The translations under genes were made by a program, and so were the position numbers. Shown here piece by piece: positions 1 to 8,530 of a stretch of DNA of 64,000 bases (position 1 is its first letter; every line of letters begins with the position of its first letter). The notes beneath the pieces were generated by a model. It was not told the DNA's origin, ran no database searches, and saw nothing but the letters and a program-made list of their open reading frames with translations. Source of the DNA: Chitinophagaceae bacterium (GTDB taxonomy: Bacteria; Bacteroidota; Bacteroidia; Chitinophagales; Chitinophagaceae); the NCBI GenBank assembly GCA_947447265.1, contig CANFKC010000001.1:62001-126000 (forward strand), read 5' to 3'.

Positions 1-754
1 TAAACAGGTTATAAGCTGGTGCGTTAATGGTTGGTTCATACAACAATATGTTAGCTACAATACCTTCTTTGCCTTCGTGCCAATAGGGCAAGAAAGATAG
101 CGCAAACAGCGTATAAGGAACGACAATAAGAATAGCCTTTTGCGAAATTGTAAGCCGCTTATGCAATAGCAACCAAATAGGAAAAAATATAAACACGTGC
201 TTTATAACCAATGACAAGCCAAGCAAAAAGGCCACCAAGAGGGTTTGCTTCATTGTTAAGCTCCAGCCCTTTACATCGCACTCGTAACAAGGCTTTCGCT
301 CTATATAAAATGCCGCTGCCAGGGCAAAGAGAATCGCGATATTGTCGAATTGGTTGTGATAGCCGGAGATAATGATGCTTATAGGAGACAACAACAATAG
401 GTAGGCTGCTACAACTTTGCTGTTTCTGAAAAACAGAATTGCGATACCAACATCGAATAATGAAATGAATGCCGCCAATGCTGTTCGGAAATGCGAGGCA
501 AATATCATTTTCAACAAATAAAGCATCCACATCCAGAATGGTGAATAATTGTACCTGTGTGTGCCGGCATAAACATTCTTACCATCTTTCATCAGTTTGG
601 CAACAATGTCCCACGACTCAAAATCATAGTTATGGCCAAGCGCACTCAACATCATGCGCCCGGCAAACGCCAGCATTAAAGCCACCACAAAAAACCTGCC
701 ATCTTCTAATAGCCGGTATAATTTTGAAACAGGTGCAGGTGACTGAATTATCAT
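1..754 (-). CDS. GT-C membrane glycosyltransferase, 3' end cut by window edge
   Basis: About 251 codons are visible, read from an ATG at 752-754 down to base 1 with no stop, so the C-terminus lies outside the window. The protein is a polytopic membrane protein. It parallels the complete gene at 818-2017 almost position for position, with the shared motif HNYDFESW near residue 41 and HNQFDN near residue 133. In the GT-C superfamily an acidic residue in the first extracytoplasmic loop is catalytic, and D44 is the obvious candidate. The likely role is transfer of a sugar from a lipid-linked donor at the inner membrane. The acceptor cannot be read from sequence. The two genes are adjacent and on the same strand, so this is a tandem duplication. 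GT-C membership is inferred from topology and motifs. Confidence 0.75.
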   Translation of the reverse strand, partial: MIIQSPAPVSKLYRLLEDGRFFVVALMLAFAGRMMLSALGHNYDFESWDIVAKLMKDGKNVYAGTHRYNYSPFWMWMLYLLKMIFASHFRTALAAFISLFDVGIAILFFRNSKVVAAYLLLLSPISIIISGYHNQFDNIAILFALAAAFYIERKPCYECDVKGWSLTMKQTLLVAFLLGLSLVIKHVFIFFPIWLLLHKRLTISQKAILIVVPYTLFALSFLPYWHEGKEGIVANILLYEPTINAPAYNLF

Positions 755-817
755 TTCGTTAGCAGCTGTGAACACCAAAGTTCATGCAAATATTGGATTC
801 AACAAAAAGACGACACT

Positions 818-2017
818 TTATGCCAACCATCTTCTAATTATTGGCACAATCGTGCTGCGGTGCAGCCACGATGGCCGCAGGAAATCGATAACGGCCAGTA
901 GTAAAATACCAGTGAGGAGGCTGTAACCCCACATTTCTATAAACGAGGCCCACTTAAGAATCTCGCCCGATGACATTTTAATAAAATTCAACTCCAATTC
1001 ATTAAACAACAGAAAAACGCCACCAAGAACATTATACGCCCACCCAAACCTGTTTTTGCTAACCGCTAAAAATACCATGGGAATAACCAGGTATTGATTG
1101 GATATTAAACTTGCGAACATGACCACAAAGGCTGTATACAATAAAATCAGCTCCACCAATGGTTTCCGCCTTAAGAAAAACCCGGAACCGATCATTATAC
1201 TGAAAAAAATAGCCTTGTAGGGCGTAGGAAAGATAAAACACATCATATCGCCTATAAAGCGGCCTAACAGTAAATTATACAAGGGTGCATTTACTCCGGG
1301 GCTGTAAAAAATAACGTTATTCAGTATTCCGTCAATACCCGATAAGTAAGGCAAAAATGAACCAAAAAATATTGCATAGGGCACTAGAACCAGTATCGCC
1401 TTTTGCTTTATCGTAAGCTGTTTATGAAACAGCAACCAAACCGGAAGAAAGATAAATATATGCTTGGCTACCAGGGACGCGCCTATGAGTGCAGCTAACA
1501 AAGTTGTTTCGGTAATACTTAGCCCAAAGCCGCTGACCTCGTTACTGTAATGCCTGCGTTTTTCAGCGTAGCGCAACGCCAGCAACATAAGCAGGATGGC
1601 CATATTGTCCATTTGGTTATGAAAACCGGTAATGATCAGGCAAACAGGAGAAAACAATATAACGTAAGCTGCCGACCTGTTACCCCTACGAAATAACACA
1701 AGTGCTATTGCCACATCTATCAGCGATAAAAATAGAGCAACTGCCGTCCGGAAGTGATTGACGGAGATGTACTTAAGCCCGTACAAAATCCACATCCATA
1801 GCGGGCCATAGTTATAGCGGCAGGTTGCCGCGTATCCATTCTTCCCTTGCGCCTGCAAACTGGCCACTTCCTGCCATGATTCAAAGTCGAAATTGTGGCC
1901 GAGTGTGCTCAAACCCAGGCGTGCTGCAATGGCCAATAAGATGGCTAAGAAAAAAAACAGCTTTTTATTGGCTGGCGCGTTAGTGTATTGCTCCAGTGGC
2001 GGACGAATAAGGTTCAC
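818..2017 (-). CDS. GT-C membrane glycosyltransferase (mannosyltransferase-like)
   Basis: The 399-residue protein has about nine or ten hydrophobic segments. The first runs from roughly residue 20 to 38 and is followed by HNFDFESW at 41-48. D44 in this first loop matches the position of the catalytic acidic residue of GT-C glycosyltransferases, and HNQMDN at 133-138 recalls the ALG6/GT87-like families. The enzyme probably uses a polyprenyl-phosphate sugar and works on the periplasmic face of the inner membrane. It is a tandem paralogue of the partial gene at 1-754, with about 60 bp between them, which suggests co-transcription. There is no other glycan gene nearby to name the product. The superfamily assignment is fairly secure and the substrate is unknown. 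Confidence 0.75.
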   Translation of the reverse strand: MNLIRPPLEQYTNAPANKKLFFFLAILLAIAARLGLSTLGHNFDFESWQEVASLQAQGKNGYAATCRYNYGPLWMWILYGLKYISVNHFRTAVALFLSLIDVAIALVLFRRGNRSAAYVILFSPVCLIITGFHNQMDNMAILLMLLALRYAEKRRHYSNEVSGFGLSITETTLLAALIGASLVAKHIFIFLPVWLLFHKQLTIKQKAILVLVPYAIFFGSFLPYLSGIDGILNNVIFYSPGVNAPLYNLLLGRFIGDMMCFIFPTPYKAIFFSIMIGSGFFLRRKPLVELILLYTAFVVMFASLISNQYLVIPMVFLAVSKNRFGWAYNVLGGVFLLFNELELNFIKMSSGEILKWASFIEMWGYSLLTGILLLAVIDFLRPSWLHRSTIVPIIRRWLA

Positions 2018-2135
2018 AGGCGGGTACTTGATAGGTTAAAACTGCCGAATTATGAAAACACTCGTTTTAATAACCGGAATATCCTATCAAGAATAACGCT
2101 ATAACTATCAGTTTATTGCATGGGGCTAAAGATTG

Positions 2136-2636
2136 CTACTCCCATTCAAAATCGCGCTCCACAACTTTTTTCAGGCGCTCTACCAGTGTAAGTGTGGCCG
2201 GGCAATGCACCAGGTTATTTTTGAAGGTGGTATTGTATTCGTCAAACGGCTTTTTGTCGTGGTGCGGAAACTCTGCACAATCGGCAGGCCTTACTTCATA
2301 AATCGAGCATTTATTATCGACCAGGAACTGGCAAGGTTGCGTTGTATTTACCCATTGCTTGGCATCATCTTTCTTTAACCACTTCGTTTTGAAAGCGGCA
2401 GGCGACATTCTTAAATGGGTGGAAATGCGTGCAATATCTTCGGTAGTAAAAGTTGGCGTCATTGTTTTACAACAATTAGCACAATTGGTGCAATCGATAT
2501 CGCGCCACACGGTAGCATCTACCTCAGCAACAAGCTCCGGCATACCAACAGGTACAATTTCATCCAGCTTATCTAAAAAATCAGATAATATCTTTTTCTT
2601 CCGCTTCGCCCTTGCGGTGAATAACGCTATGTCCAT
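2136..2636 (-). CDS. YkgJ-family cysteine-cluster protein
   Basis: The 166-residue soluble protein has eight cysteines in the pattern of the YkgJ family (putative zinc- or iron-chelating domain). C49, C52, C55 and C56 lie in the stretch DCTNCANCC, followed by C102, C110, C120 and C145 with the typical Y-x-x-R-P-x-x-C segment (YEVRPADC). The ATG at 2634-2636 is preferred. A longer reading frame begins with TTG at 2675 and adds 13 residues, but the ATG has a purine-rich AAGG just upstream. The family is thought to bind a metal cluster, and its exact reaction is not established. The response regulator gene lies 171 bp upstream on the same strand, and nothing in the sequence links their functions. 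Confidence 0.85.
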   Translation of the reverse strand: MDIALFTARAKRKKKILSDFLDKLDEIVPVGMPELVAEVDATVWRDIDCTNCANCCKTMTPTFTTEDIARISTHLRMSPAAFKTKWLKKDDAKQWVNTTQPCQFLVDNKCSIYEVRPADCAEFPHHDKKPFDEYNTTFKNNLVHCPATLTLVERLKKVVERDFEWE

Positions 2637-2807
2637 AATGCCTTGTAAATATATGTCAATTTTGCTGGTGGGCAAACGGTATTACTGGGTACAAATGCAC
2701 GGCGGTCAAAAGCCCGATGTTTGTGGTTTCCCCTAAAAGCACCGTAACATGCTCGTTGCCTGCTATGGCTAAATTTTTGTCAGTGTCCCCATAACGCACT
2801 CGCCCAA

Positions 2808-3518
2808 CTACTTGGCCGTAAACTTATATCCGATTCCCCTTATGGAATGGAAGTGCACAGGGTTGCGGGAATCGCGTTCAAAATACTTTCTGAAATTAAG
2901 AATGAAGTTATCGATCGTCCTGGTAGTCGGATAGACATTATAACCCCATACAATCTGCAATATCTGCTCGCGGGAAACAACCTCTCCTTCATGCTCTATC
3001 AGCAATTTAAGCAAAGCCGCTTCCTTCTTGCTCAGTTCCTGCACTTTACCACTCTTATCAACGCATTCGTGAGCTGAAAAATCTATTCTGTAACCGTCAA
3101 ATTCATAGGTATCGCCTATACTTTGCGGTTCTTTCATCCTTTTATTCTTGGTTATGAGCTTACTTACCCGCAGCAGTAATTCTTCCAGGTTAAACGGCTT
3201 GGTTAGGTAGTCATCGCCGCCCTTCTTCAGCCCCTCAACCCTGTCAGCACCCGAATTGCGCGCACTCAGGAAGAGGATCGGCACATCGTTATGTTGCATA
3301 CGTATGGTTTCACAAACGGTTATACCATCCATTTCAGGCAACATTATATCCAGTATTATCAGGTCGAAATACTCCCCTTTCACCGTTTTAAGCACGCCCG
3401 GACCTGTATCTGTTGTGGTTACTTCGTAACCTTCCAGCTCCAGGTTCAGTTTTAAGGCTTCTCTCAGGCTCTCTTCATCTTCAGCAACCAGTACGGTAGC
3501 TCTGGGCGATTTATTCAT
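2808..3518 (-). CDS. OmpR/PhoB-type response regulator
   Basis: The 236-residue protein has a receiver domain (about 8-120) and an OmpR-type winged-helix DNA-binding domain (about 140-235). Receiver landmarks are present: acidic pair E13/D14, phospho-acceptor D57 in DLIILDIMLP, S85 and K107 in TKPF. The C-terminal part carries the usual RTIDNFILNFRKYFE recognition region and ends GIGYKF. It is expected to act as a phosphorylation-controlled transcription factor. No histidine kinase gene lies on either side, so within this window it is an orphan. The gene is divergent from the four-cysteine membrane protein at 3670 with a roughly 150-bp shared upstream region. Family assignment is secure and targets are unknown. 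Confidence 0.95.
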   Translation of the reverse strand: MNKSPRATVLVAEDEESLREALKLNLELEGYEVTTTDTGPGVLKTVKGEYFDLIILDIMLPEMDGITVCETIRMQHNDVPILFLSARNSGADRVEGLKKGGDDYLTKPFNLEELLLRVSKLITKNKRMKEPQSIGDTYEFDGYRIDFSAHECVDKSGKVQELSKKEAALLKLLIEHEGEVVSREQILQIVWGYNVYPTTRTIDNFILNFRKYFERDSRNPVHFHSIRGIGYKFTAK

Positions 3519-3669
3519 ATAACCTATCTATAGTTGTAACGTAAAAGTAAGAAGAATGGTCAAAATGACGGCATAGGATATGATAAAGAAATGAGAAAAG
3601 TAAAGTTCATTAAAGCTATCGATGCCAATTCCAGATAAAGTACGTATTTTTAATATAGCAACTGCAGCT

Positions 3670-4470
3670 ATGCAAAAACCATTTATCATAAATATACCAC
3701 AGCCCTGTGACGAAGACTGGGCTCAAATGACACCCGATGGTCAAGGCCGTTATTGCAGCCATTGCCAGAAATCTGTTATTGATTTTACGACATGGAGCAA
3801 TGCACACCTGCATAGCTTTTTTAAAGACAGAAAAGCCAAGGTGTGTGGCAAGATGGGACTCACTCAACTTAATGTACCTATACTACCTCCACCAAAACAA
3901 CAAACACATTTGTACCGAATGGCGGTTGCACTGGGCCTTACACTTATATTTTCGGGTGCTGGAAATGTAGTGGCGCACCCACGTGCGCCTTACGCCTTCG
4001 CACCATCAGGCAAACATAAGGAAAAAGAGAAAACAGGGAGCGATACGACAACAGTAAGGGGCGCGGTATACTCCAAACGTATTGGTAATACACCTGTAAA
4101 GGGTGCAAATGTGCAGTTGATGATCGGGAGTGAGTTAATACATAGTTGCTTTACCGATTCAATTGGCGCCTACTCTATTCTGGATGTAGCAAAGGGTAGT
4201 TATAATCTTTGGATAGAATGTTATGGCTACGAACCTTATGTCCGAATTGGTGTACAATTACCTACCAAAATTGAACAATACGATACTTTGGCTGCCGTAA
4301 TACCGGCAATGCCTTCAGAGGATACTATGAACATTCAACTGGGCGGAATAATGATTGTTGATAATTCGGCGGAGTTAGTGTTTGATACACTAGTAGTTGA
4401 AAAAAAAGCTCCGGTAAAAAAAAGTTTGAAAGAGAAAAGTAAAAAGGATGTAAAGCCAAAGCGTAAGTAG
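3670..4470 (+). CDS. Four-cysteine N-terminal domain, one TM helix, carboxypeptidase-like regulatory domain
   Basis: The protein has 266 residues from the ATG at 3670. The longest frame starts 16 codons earlier, but the conserved family start is MQKPFIINIP. Residues 9-60 hold four cysteines (C13, C29, C32, C59) in the pattern P-C...W..M...G-R-Y-C-x2-C...D-F, which recurs at the N-terminus of Bacteroidota membrane proteins including some TonB-like transducers. A hydrophobic helix spans about 82-101. Residues 128-210 form a CarboxypepD_reg-like beta-sandwich (VRGAVYSK...GAYSILDVAKGSY), and the C-terminus is lysine-rich (KKSLKEKSKKDVKPKRK). The inferred topology is a cytoplasmic metal-binding-like knuckle and a periplasmic sandwich. 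The function is unknown. A TonB-like or sensory role is possible, but no TonB C-terminal domain is present. Confidence 0.8.
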   Translation: MQKPFIINIPQPCDEDWAQMTPDGQGRYCSHCQKSVIDFTTWSNAHLHSFFKDRKAKVCGKMGLTQLNVPILPPPKQQTHLYRMAVALGLTLIFSGAGNVVAHPRAPYAFAPSGKHKEKEKTGSDTTTVRGAVYSKRIGNTPVKGANVQLMIGSELIHSCFTDSIGAYSILDVAKGSYNLWIECYGYEPYVRIGVQLPTKIEQYDTLAAVIPAMPSEDTMNIQLGGIMIVDNSAELVFDTLVVEKKAPVKKSLKEKSKKDVKPKRK

Positions 4471-4485
4471 TTCTTAGGACAATAA

Positions 4486-5037
4486 TCAGTTGCTTCCCCC
4501 CTTCCACTCACTCTTCAAAATACCGGCAATAGCAACATCTTCCGGCACACCATTCCTTAGAACGCTTTGCCTGATGATACCTTCTATTTTGCCGCCAAGG
4601 CGCTCAGCAACTTTGCCGCTACGCATATTGGCAGCTGAAAAATGTATCTCAATTTTATTTAGCCCTACTTTATCAAAAAGGAATTGAGAAAAGTGCTTCA
4701 GACATACTGTCACTATGCCTTTGCCTTCATATTCCTTGGCTATCCAATAACCTATCTGTGCCTTCTTTACACTATGGTTCCATTGGTGCATACCTACACC
4801 ACCAATTATTTTATCGTCATAAAAAATACCCAGCGAAAGCGACTCCTGCATCTGCGCCTGGTGTTGCGTATCTTTTATGTAACGGAGCGAATGCTCTTCT
4901 CTGGTGGTATGCCTTACCCATTCCAGCCACTGTATAAGATGTGGCCTTGAATTATTTACCGCGGCAAACAGCATAGCAGCATCATCAGCCGTATAGCTGC
5001 GCAATTGTATGTGCTCGTTTACTGTTATGGTTACCAC
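4486..5037 (-). CDS. GNAT N-acetyltransferase, RimJ/RimL type
   Basis: The 183-residue protein matches the RimJ/RimL/YdaF branch of GNAT acetyltransferases. It begins ITVNEHIQLRSYTADDA, has the IGYWIAKEYEGKGIVT core with the acetyl-CoA pyrophosphate loop EGKG, and the family-typical NMRSGKVAERLGGKIEG. These enzymes acetylate N-terminal or side-chain amino groups of proteins or small molecules with acetyl-CoA. The start codon is GTG at 5035-5037, five bases after the lpxD stop, so the two genes are probably translationally coupled in one minus-strand transcript. The link to lipid A synthesis is positional only. The substrate cannot be predicted. Confidence 0.88.
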   Translation of the reverse strand: MVTITVNEHIQLRSYTADDAAMLFAAVNNSRPHLIQWLEWVRHTTREEHSLRYIKDTQHQAQMQESLSLGIFYDDKIIGGVGMHQWNHSVKKAQIGYWIAKEYEGKGIVTVCLKHFSQFLFDKVGLNKIEIHFSAANMRSGKVAERLGGKIEGIIRQSVLRNGVPEDVAIAGILKSEWKGGSN

Positions 5038-5042
5038 TATGT

Positions 5043-5990
5043 TTATTTATCTGTGCTGTTCAATTTCTGCCATATTTCCGGGATGCGCTTTATCCAGGCC
5101 ATTTCGCGCATTTTTGTTTTGGCTTCTTCCACAGGACTACCAAAATAAGTTTTCCCCGCTTCAAGGCTGGCCGGAACACCACTTTGCGCCAGCACCACCG
5201 CCCCTTTGCCAATGGTAAGATCTTTATTAACACCTACCTGTCCCCAAAGTATTACTTCGTCTTCAATGTGCGCAACACCTGCCACACCTACCTGAGACGC
5301 CATCAGGCAATTACGACCAACTACAGTGTCATGGCCAATTTGTATATGGTTATCCAGCTTGGTGCCACGGCCTATTACTGTATCGTGGCTCACGCCTTTA
5401 TCAACAGTGCAGCATGCACCAATTTCAACATCATCTTCTATAACAACGCGGCCGCAGCTCAACATTTTATCATACTGCACTTCCCTGTCTTTGCGGCGCT
5501 TAAAATAAAATGCGTCAGCGCCAATAACGGTACCCGAATGAATCACTACGTTATTACCAATTACGCTATGATCGTAAATTGTTACGTTAGGATGAATAAT
5601 GCAATCTTTACCTATGGTTACATGGTGACCTATGAAAACACCCGGCTGTATGATGGTTCCCTCGCCAATAGCTCCGGTATTTATCATTTTCGTAGCCGGT
5701 TCAAATGGCCTGAACCGCCTTACAATTTTAGTATACGCATCAAAGGGCTCAGCGGTAACCAAAAGGGTTTTCCCTTCAGGACACGGAACATCTTTATTAA
5801 TGATAATAATGGTAGCCGCTGAATGGAGGCATTTACCATAATATTTTTCAAAATCAACAAACGAAATATCGCCCTGGCTAACTTTATGTATCTCATTAAT
5901 GCCCAATGCCAATTGCTGGTCGTCACCTCTTAATTCAGCGCCTAAAAATTCTGCCAGCCATTGTACCGGTATCGGTTGTTCAAATTGCAT
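5043..5990 (-). CDS. lpxD: UDP-3-O-(3-hydroxyacyl)glucosamine N-acyltransferase (LpxD-like)
   Basis: The 315-residue protein has an N-terminal LpxD uridine-binding-like domain (about 1-100) and a left-handed beta-helix of hexapeptide repeats (about 100-280). H220 in LDNHIQIGH is in the position of the catalytic histidine of LpxD. It transfers a 3-hydroxyacyl chain from acyl-ACP to the 2-amino group of UDP-3-O-acylglucosamine in lipid A synthesis. The loop GADAFYFK differs from the enterobacterial version, and the protein is slightly short of the usual 340 residues. Bacteroidota often carry more than one LpxD-like gene, so this copy may not be the main one. A -7-like promoter element lies just upstream at 6006-6013, and the GNAT gene follows in the same transcript. 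Confidence 0.88.
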   Translation of the reverse strand: MQFEQPIPVQWLAEFLGAELRGDDQQLALGINEIHKVSQGDISFVDFEKYYGKCLHSAATIIIINKDVPCPEGKTLLVTAEPFDAYTKIVRRFRPFEPATKMINTGAIGEGTIIQPGVFIGHHVTIGKDCIIHPNVTIYDHSVIGNNVVIHSGTVIGADAFYFKRRKDREVQYDKMLSCGRVVIEDDVEIGACCTVDKGVSHDTVIGRGTKLDNHIQIGHDTVVGRNCLMASQVGVAGVAHIEDEVILWGQVGVNKDLTIGKGAVVLAQSGVPASLEAGKTYFGSPVEEAKTKMREMAWIKRIPEIWQKLNSTDK

Positions 5991-6005
5991 TCACTAAAAT
6001 TTGTG

Positions 6006-6013
6006 CAAAAGTA
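6006..6013 (-). promoter_or_regulatory. Bacteroidota -7 element upstream of lpxD
   Basis: On the minus strand this reads TACTTTTG, an exact match to TAnnTTTG, about 15 bp before the lpxD start codon. No good -33 TTTG lies at the usual 19-21 bp spacing, so the call rests on the -7 box alone. Confidence 0.4.
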
Positions 6014-6042
6014 CAAATTTGAAAGGGCACTCTTAAAACCAA

Positions 6043-6912
6043 ATGCTATTTCTTTTCAGCTTTAGCCTAATTTCGGGCTATACTAATACACTCGCATTGC
6101 AATACATTAATATAAATGGTAAGCTCACAGCTGCCGACAATAATTTAATTCCGGTTGACAATGGCGCTTTCAGGTATGGATACGGCTTGTTTGAAACCAT
6201 ACTGGTACAAAACGGCTCCCTGCAACTTGCCGACCTGCACATGGAACGGTTATTTTCCGGCTTGCAACAACTCCTGCTTAATACACCAGCCCTGCTAACA
6301 CCAGCAAGGCTAACCGAACAAGTGTTGAAGACCGTTGGCAAAAATAACCTTGAAGAAGCGTGCCGGGTAAGACTACAGTTTTATGCTGGCGGCGGCGGGT
6401 ATTATGGCAATAATGTTGCACAAACCGGTTATATTATAGAATGTTTCCCGCTTACGGAAACGCTTACCGGGCATAATGAGAATGGCCTCGTTTTAGGGGT
6501 TGCAACAGGCGTTAAGAAAAGTGTCGATTCCCTGAGCAATTTAAAAAGCTGCAATGCCCTTATATATGCAATGGCGGCCCGCCAGGCCAAAGCCAACCAC
6601 TGGAACGACGCGCTAATAACCAATACCAATGACCATATAATAGAAACCACTATCGCTAATGTTTTCTGGGTTAAAGATGGCAATATATTCACACCTCCAC
6701 TTGCAGATGGCTGCATAGCCGGAATCATGCGCAGGCACATTATGCAAGTACTAGGCAATGTAACCGAGCAAACACTGACTCATGACATATTAGACGAGGC
6801 CGATGAAGTTTTTACCACCAACGCAGTAAAGCGTATCAAATGGGTGAAACGCATTGGCAATACAACTTATGCTAACGACACAATAAGAAATATCTACAAC
6901 AAGTGCTTTTAA
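6043..6912 (+). CDS. Class IV PLP aminotransferase (branched-chain aminotransferase / aminodeoxychorismate lyase family)
   Basis: The protein has up to 289 residues. The conserved fold starts near YININGKLTAADNNLIPVDN with the family motif GAFRYGYGLFETI. K168 in LSNLKSCN is the Schiff-base lysine for pyridoxal phosphate, and E201 and N206 in ETTIANVFW are the usual PLP contacts. Branched-chain aminotransferase, D-amino-acid aminotransferase and aminodeoxychorismate lyase share this fold and cannot be separated safely by eye. The only in-frame ATG is at 6043, giving an N-terminal hydrophobic stretch not typical of this cytosolic family. A TTG at 6097 is a plausible alternative start. The gene is divergent from lpxD across about 50 bp. 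Confidence 0.85.
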   Translation: MLFLFSFSLISGYTNTLALQYININGKLTAADNNLIPVDNGAFRYGYGLFETILVQNGSLQLADLHMERLFSGLQQLLLNTPALLTPARLTEQVLKTVGKNNLEEACRVRLQFYAGGGGYYGNNVAQTGYIIECFPLTETLTGHNENGLVLGVATGVKKSVDSLSNLKSCNALIYAMAARQAKANHWNDALITNTNDHIIETTIANVFWVKDGNIFTPPLADGCIAGIMRRHIMQVLGNVTEQTLTHDILDEADEVFTTNAVKRIKWVKRIGNTTYANDTIRNIYNKCF

Positions 6913-6926
6913 AATGATGTATTCGC

Positions 6927-6934
6927 TAAATTTG
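6927..6934 (+). promoter_or_regulatory. Possible -7 element for the first beta-barrel gene
   Basis: TAAATTTG matches the Bacteroidota -7 consensus TAnnTTTG and lies about 40 bp before the ATG at 6973. A matching -33 box is not evident. Confidence 0.35.
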
Positions 6935-6972
6935 GCATCAATATTGCTCCAATACATCAACAATCCTGTCCA

Positions 6973-7614
6973 ATGAAAAAAATGCTCACGCTTTTTTGCC
7001 TGATCTTTATAATAGCGCTCCATTTGGGGGCGCAGGTCAGGCTTGGACCGGAAGTGGGTGTGAACCTTGCCCATTATAAACTAAATGCGGGATTTTTTGC
7101 GTTCAGTGCTTCCAGCAAACCTGGCATTATTGCGGGAGCTGTGGTTGACATACCGCTGAGTTCTCACTTTTATTTGCGGCCTGCCGCCAGGTTTGTTTCT
7201 ACCAGCTACGATCTTAATTATACAATTGCGCAACTGCAGGGTACCATAAATAGCGTGCAGGTTCCGGTAAATTTACTGTTTAAAACCGGCCGTGAGGGTA
7301 ATCGTTTAATATTGGGTGCAGGGCCCTATGCAGCCTACAATGTTATAGCAAAAGAGCACATTACCACATCCGGCATACTCTCGCAGTGGGGCGTACCAGA
7401 CAACATTGACTCTATGCGCAATCTTAACGCAGGGGACCTCGGCATTGGTTTTACCGCGGGTTATGAGTTTGCCTCTCACTTTACCGTGCAGGCACACTTG
7501 CAAAGAAGTTACGGGCATCTTTTCTTTGATACACAGGGTATAACCGTAAAAAATTACAATCTGGCAGTTACGCTGGCCTACCTGTTTGGCGGCAGCAATA
7601 ACCACAGATATTGA
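6973..7614 (+). CDS. Outer-membrane beta-barrel protein (PorT/OMP_b-brl_2-like), copy 1
   Basis: The 213-residue protein has a clear signal peptide (about 1-21, MKKMLTLF...LHLGAQ) followed by alternating amphipathic strands typical of an 8-strand barrel. The segments LGPEVGVNLAHYK, HFYLRPAARFVS, VQVPVNLLFKT and LILGAGPYAAYN follow the small-porin pattern widespread in Bacteroidota. It is exported to the outer membrane, and its function is unknown. It is the first of three paralogous same-strand genes (also 7723 and 8531) that share the strand order and the phrase 'PxNLxxKT/KTD...GPY'. A hairpin terminator follows at 7649, so this copy is probably a separate transcript. Confidence 0.8.
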   Translation: MKKMLTLFCLIFIIALHLGAQVRLGPEVGVNLAHYKLNAGFFAFSASSKPGIIAGAVVDIPLSSHFYLRPAARFVSTSYDLNYTIAQLQGTINSVQVPVNLLFKTGREGNRLILGAGPYAAYNVIAKEHITTSGILSQWGVPDNIDSMRNLNAGDLGIGFTAGYEFASHFTVQAHLQRSYGHLFFDTQGITVKNYNLAVTLAYLFGGSNNHRY

Positions 7615-7648
7615 GTATGATGTGTTAAACTACTTTAACCGAATATAG

Positions 7649-7678
7649 AGGAGGCCATCGCGCCTCCTTATTTTTTTA
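7649..7678 (+). terminator. Rho-independent terminator
   Basis: The stem AGGAGGC / GCCTCCT has a six-base loop and is followed by a run of T, 35 bp after the stop of the gene at 6973. Confidence 0.8.
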
Positions 7679-7722
7679 TAATATTGCATTGGGTTTTAAC
7701 CCTGACCAAAACAACTGCTCCA

Positions 7723-8412
7723 ATGAAAAAAATATTATGCTCCCTGTTTTTGCTTGTTAGTGCAATTACATTGAAGGCACAAACCAAATTAAGTATTGAA
7801 GCCGGACTGTTATCGTCTGGCTATACAGGCAAAAGCGGCGGCAAAATGATATATACTGCTGATAAATGGGGAGGCCGCTTCGGTGTAGGTTTCGATTCTA
7901 AAGTGAGTAAGCGTATTTACATGCAAACCGGCTTACTGTACGTTATGAACGGCTATCTGCAGAACACTACAAAAGGCGACCTGAACTGGTCAGTAAACAC
8001 GCTGGAAATACCGCTGAATGTAGTGTACAAAACGGACAGATTAGGTGGCGACAGAATATTTGTGAGCGCAGGCCCATACTTTGGTGTTAACCTTTCCGGC
8101 ACAAAGAAATACAGCCCATTCGACAGTACCTCATATACCCAGACACTCAATGCAGGGAATGACCCACGCGACGACATCAAGTATTTCGACATGGGGCTTG
8201 GCGCCAATGTTGGCTATGAATTTAAGAAAGGACTTTTTGTGCGGCTGCATTACCAGGTAGGGTTAGCTAATCTTAACCAGGTAGGCGACGAGAACAATAA
8301 GCTGAAGAATAAGAATCAGGGTATTTCAATCGGCTACTTATTAGGGTCTAACAAAGCTAAAAGAGACGATCGCAAAATGAGAGCGTTCCGCAACCATGGT
8401 CTTGAAATGTAG
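7723..8412 (+). CDS. Outer-membrane beta-barrel protein, copy 2
   Basis: The protein has 229 residues from the ATG at 7723. The longest frame begins 13 codons earlier, but only this ATG opens a proper signal peptide (MKKILCSLFLLVSAITLKAQ). The mature part repeats the barrel plan of the neighbour at 6973: KLSIEAGLLSSGY, RIYMQTGLLYVMN, VNTLEIPLNVVYKTD and FVSAGPYFGVNLSG. The C-terminus ends in a basic tail after LLGSNKAKRDDRK. It is an outer-membrane protein of unknown role. Tandem duplication with copies 1 and 3 is inferred from order, strand and shared motifs. It could be an accessory to an envelope machine or a structural barrel. Confidence 0.8.
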   Translation: MKKILCSLFLLVSAITLKAQTKLSIEAGLLSSGYTGKSGGKMIYTADKWGGRFGVGFDSKVSKRIYMQTGLLYVMNGYLQNTTKGDLNWSVNTLEIPLNVVYKTDRLGGDRIFVSAGPYFGVNLSGTKKYSPFDSTSYTQTLNAGNDPRDDIKYFDMGLGANVGYEFKKGLFVRLHYQVGLANLNQVGDENNKLKNKNQGISIGYLLGSNKAKRDDRKMRAFRNHGLEM

Positions 8413-8530
8413 GTTGCAAAATTAAAAGTGAAAAAGTAAAAGTAAACGCTCCCGCACTCTGTATATAGCTATACGATGCGCCTGCAACTTTCGCCCCTGC
8501 CATTTGCTACTAATACCCTATTTTTGAAAG

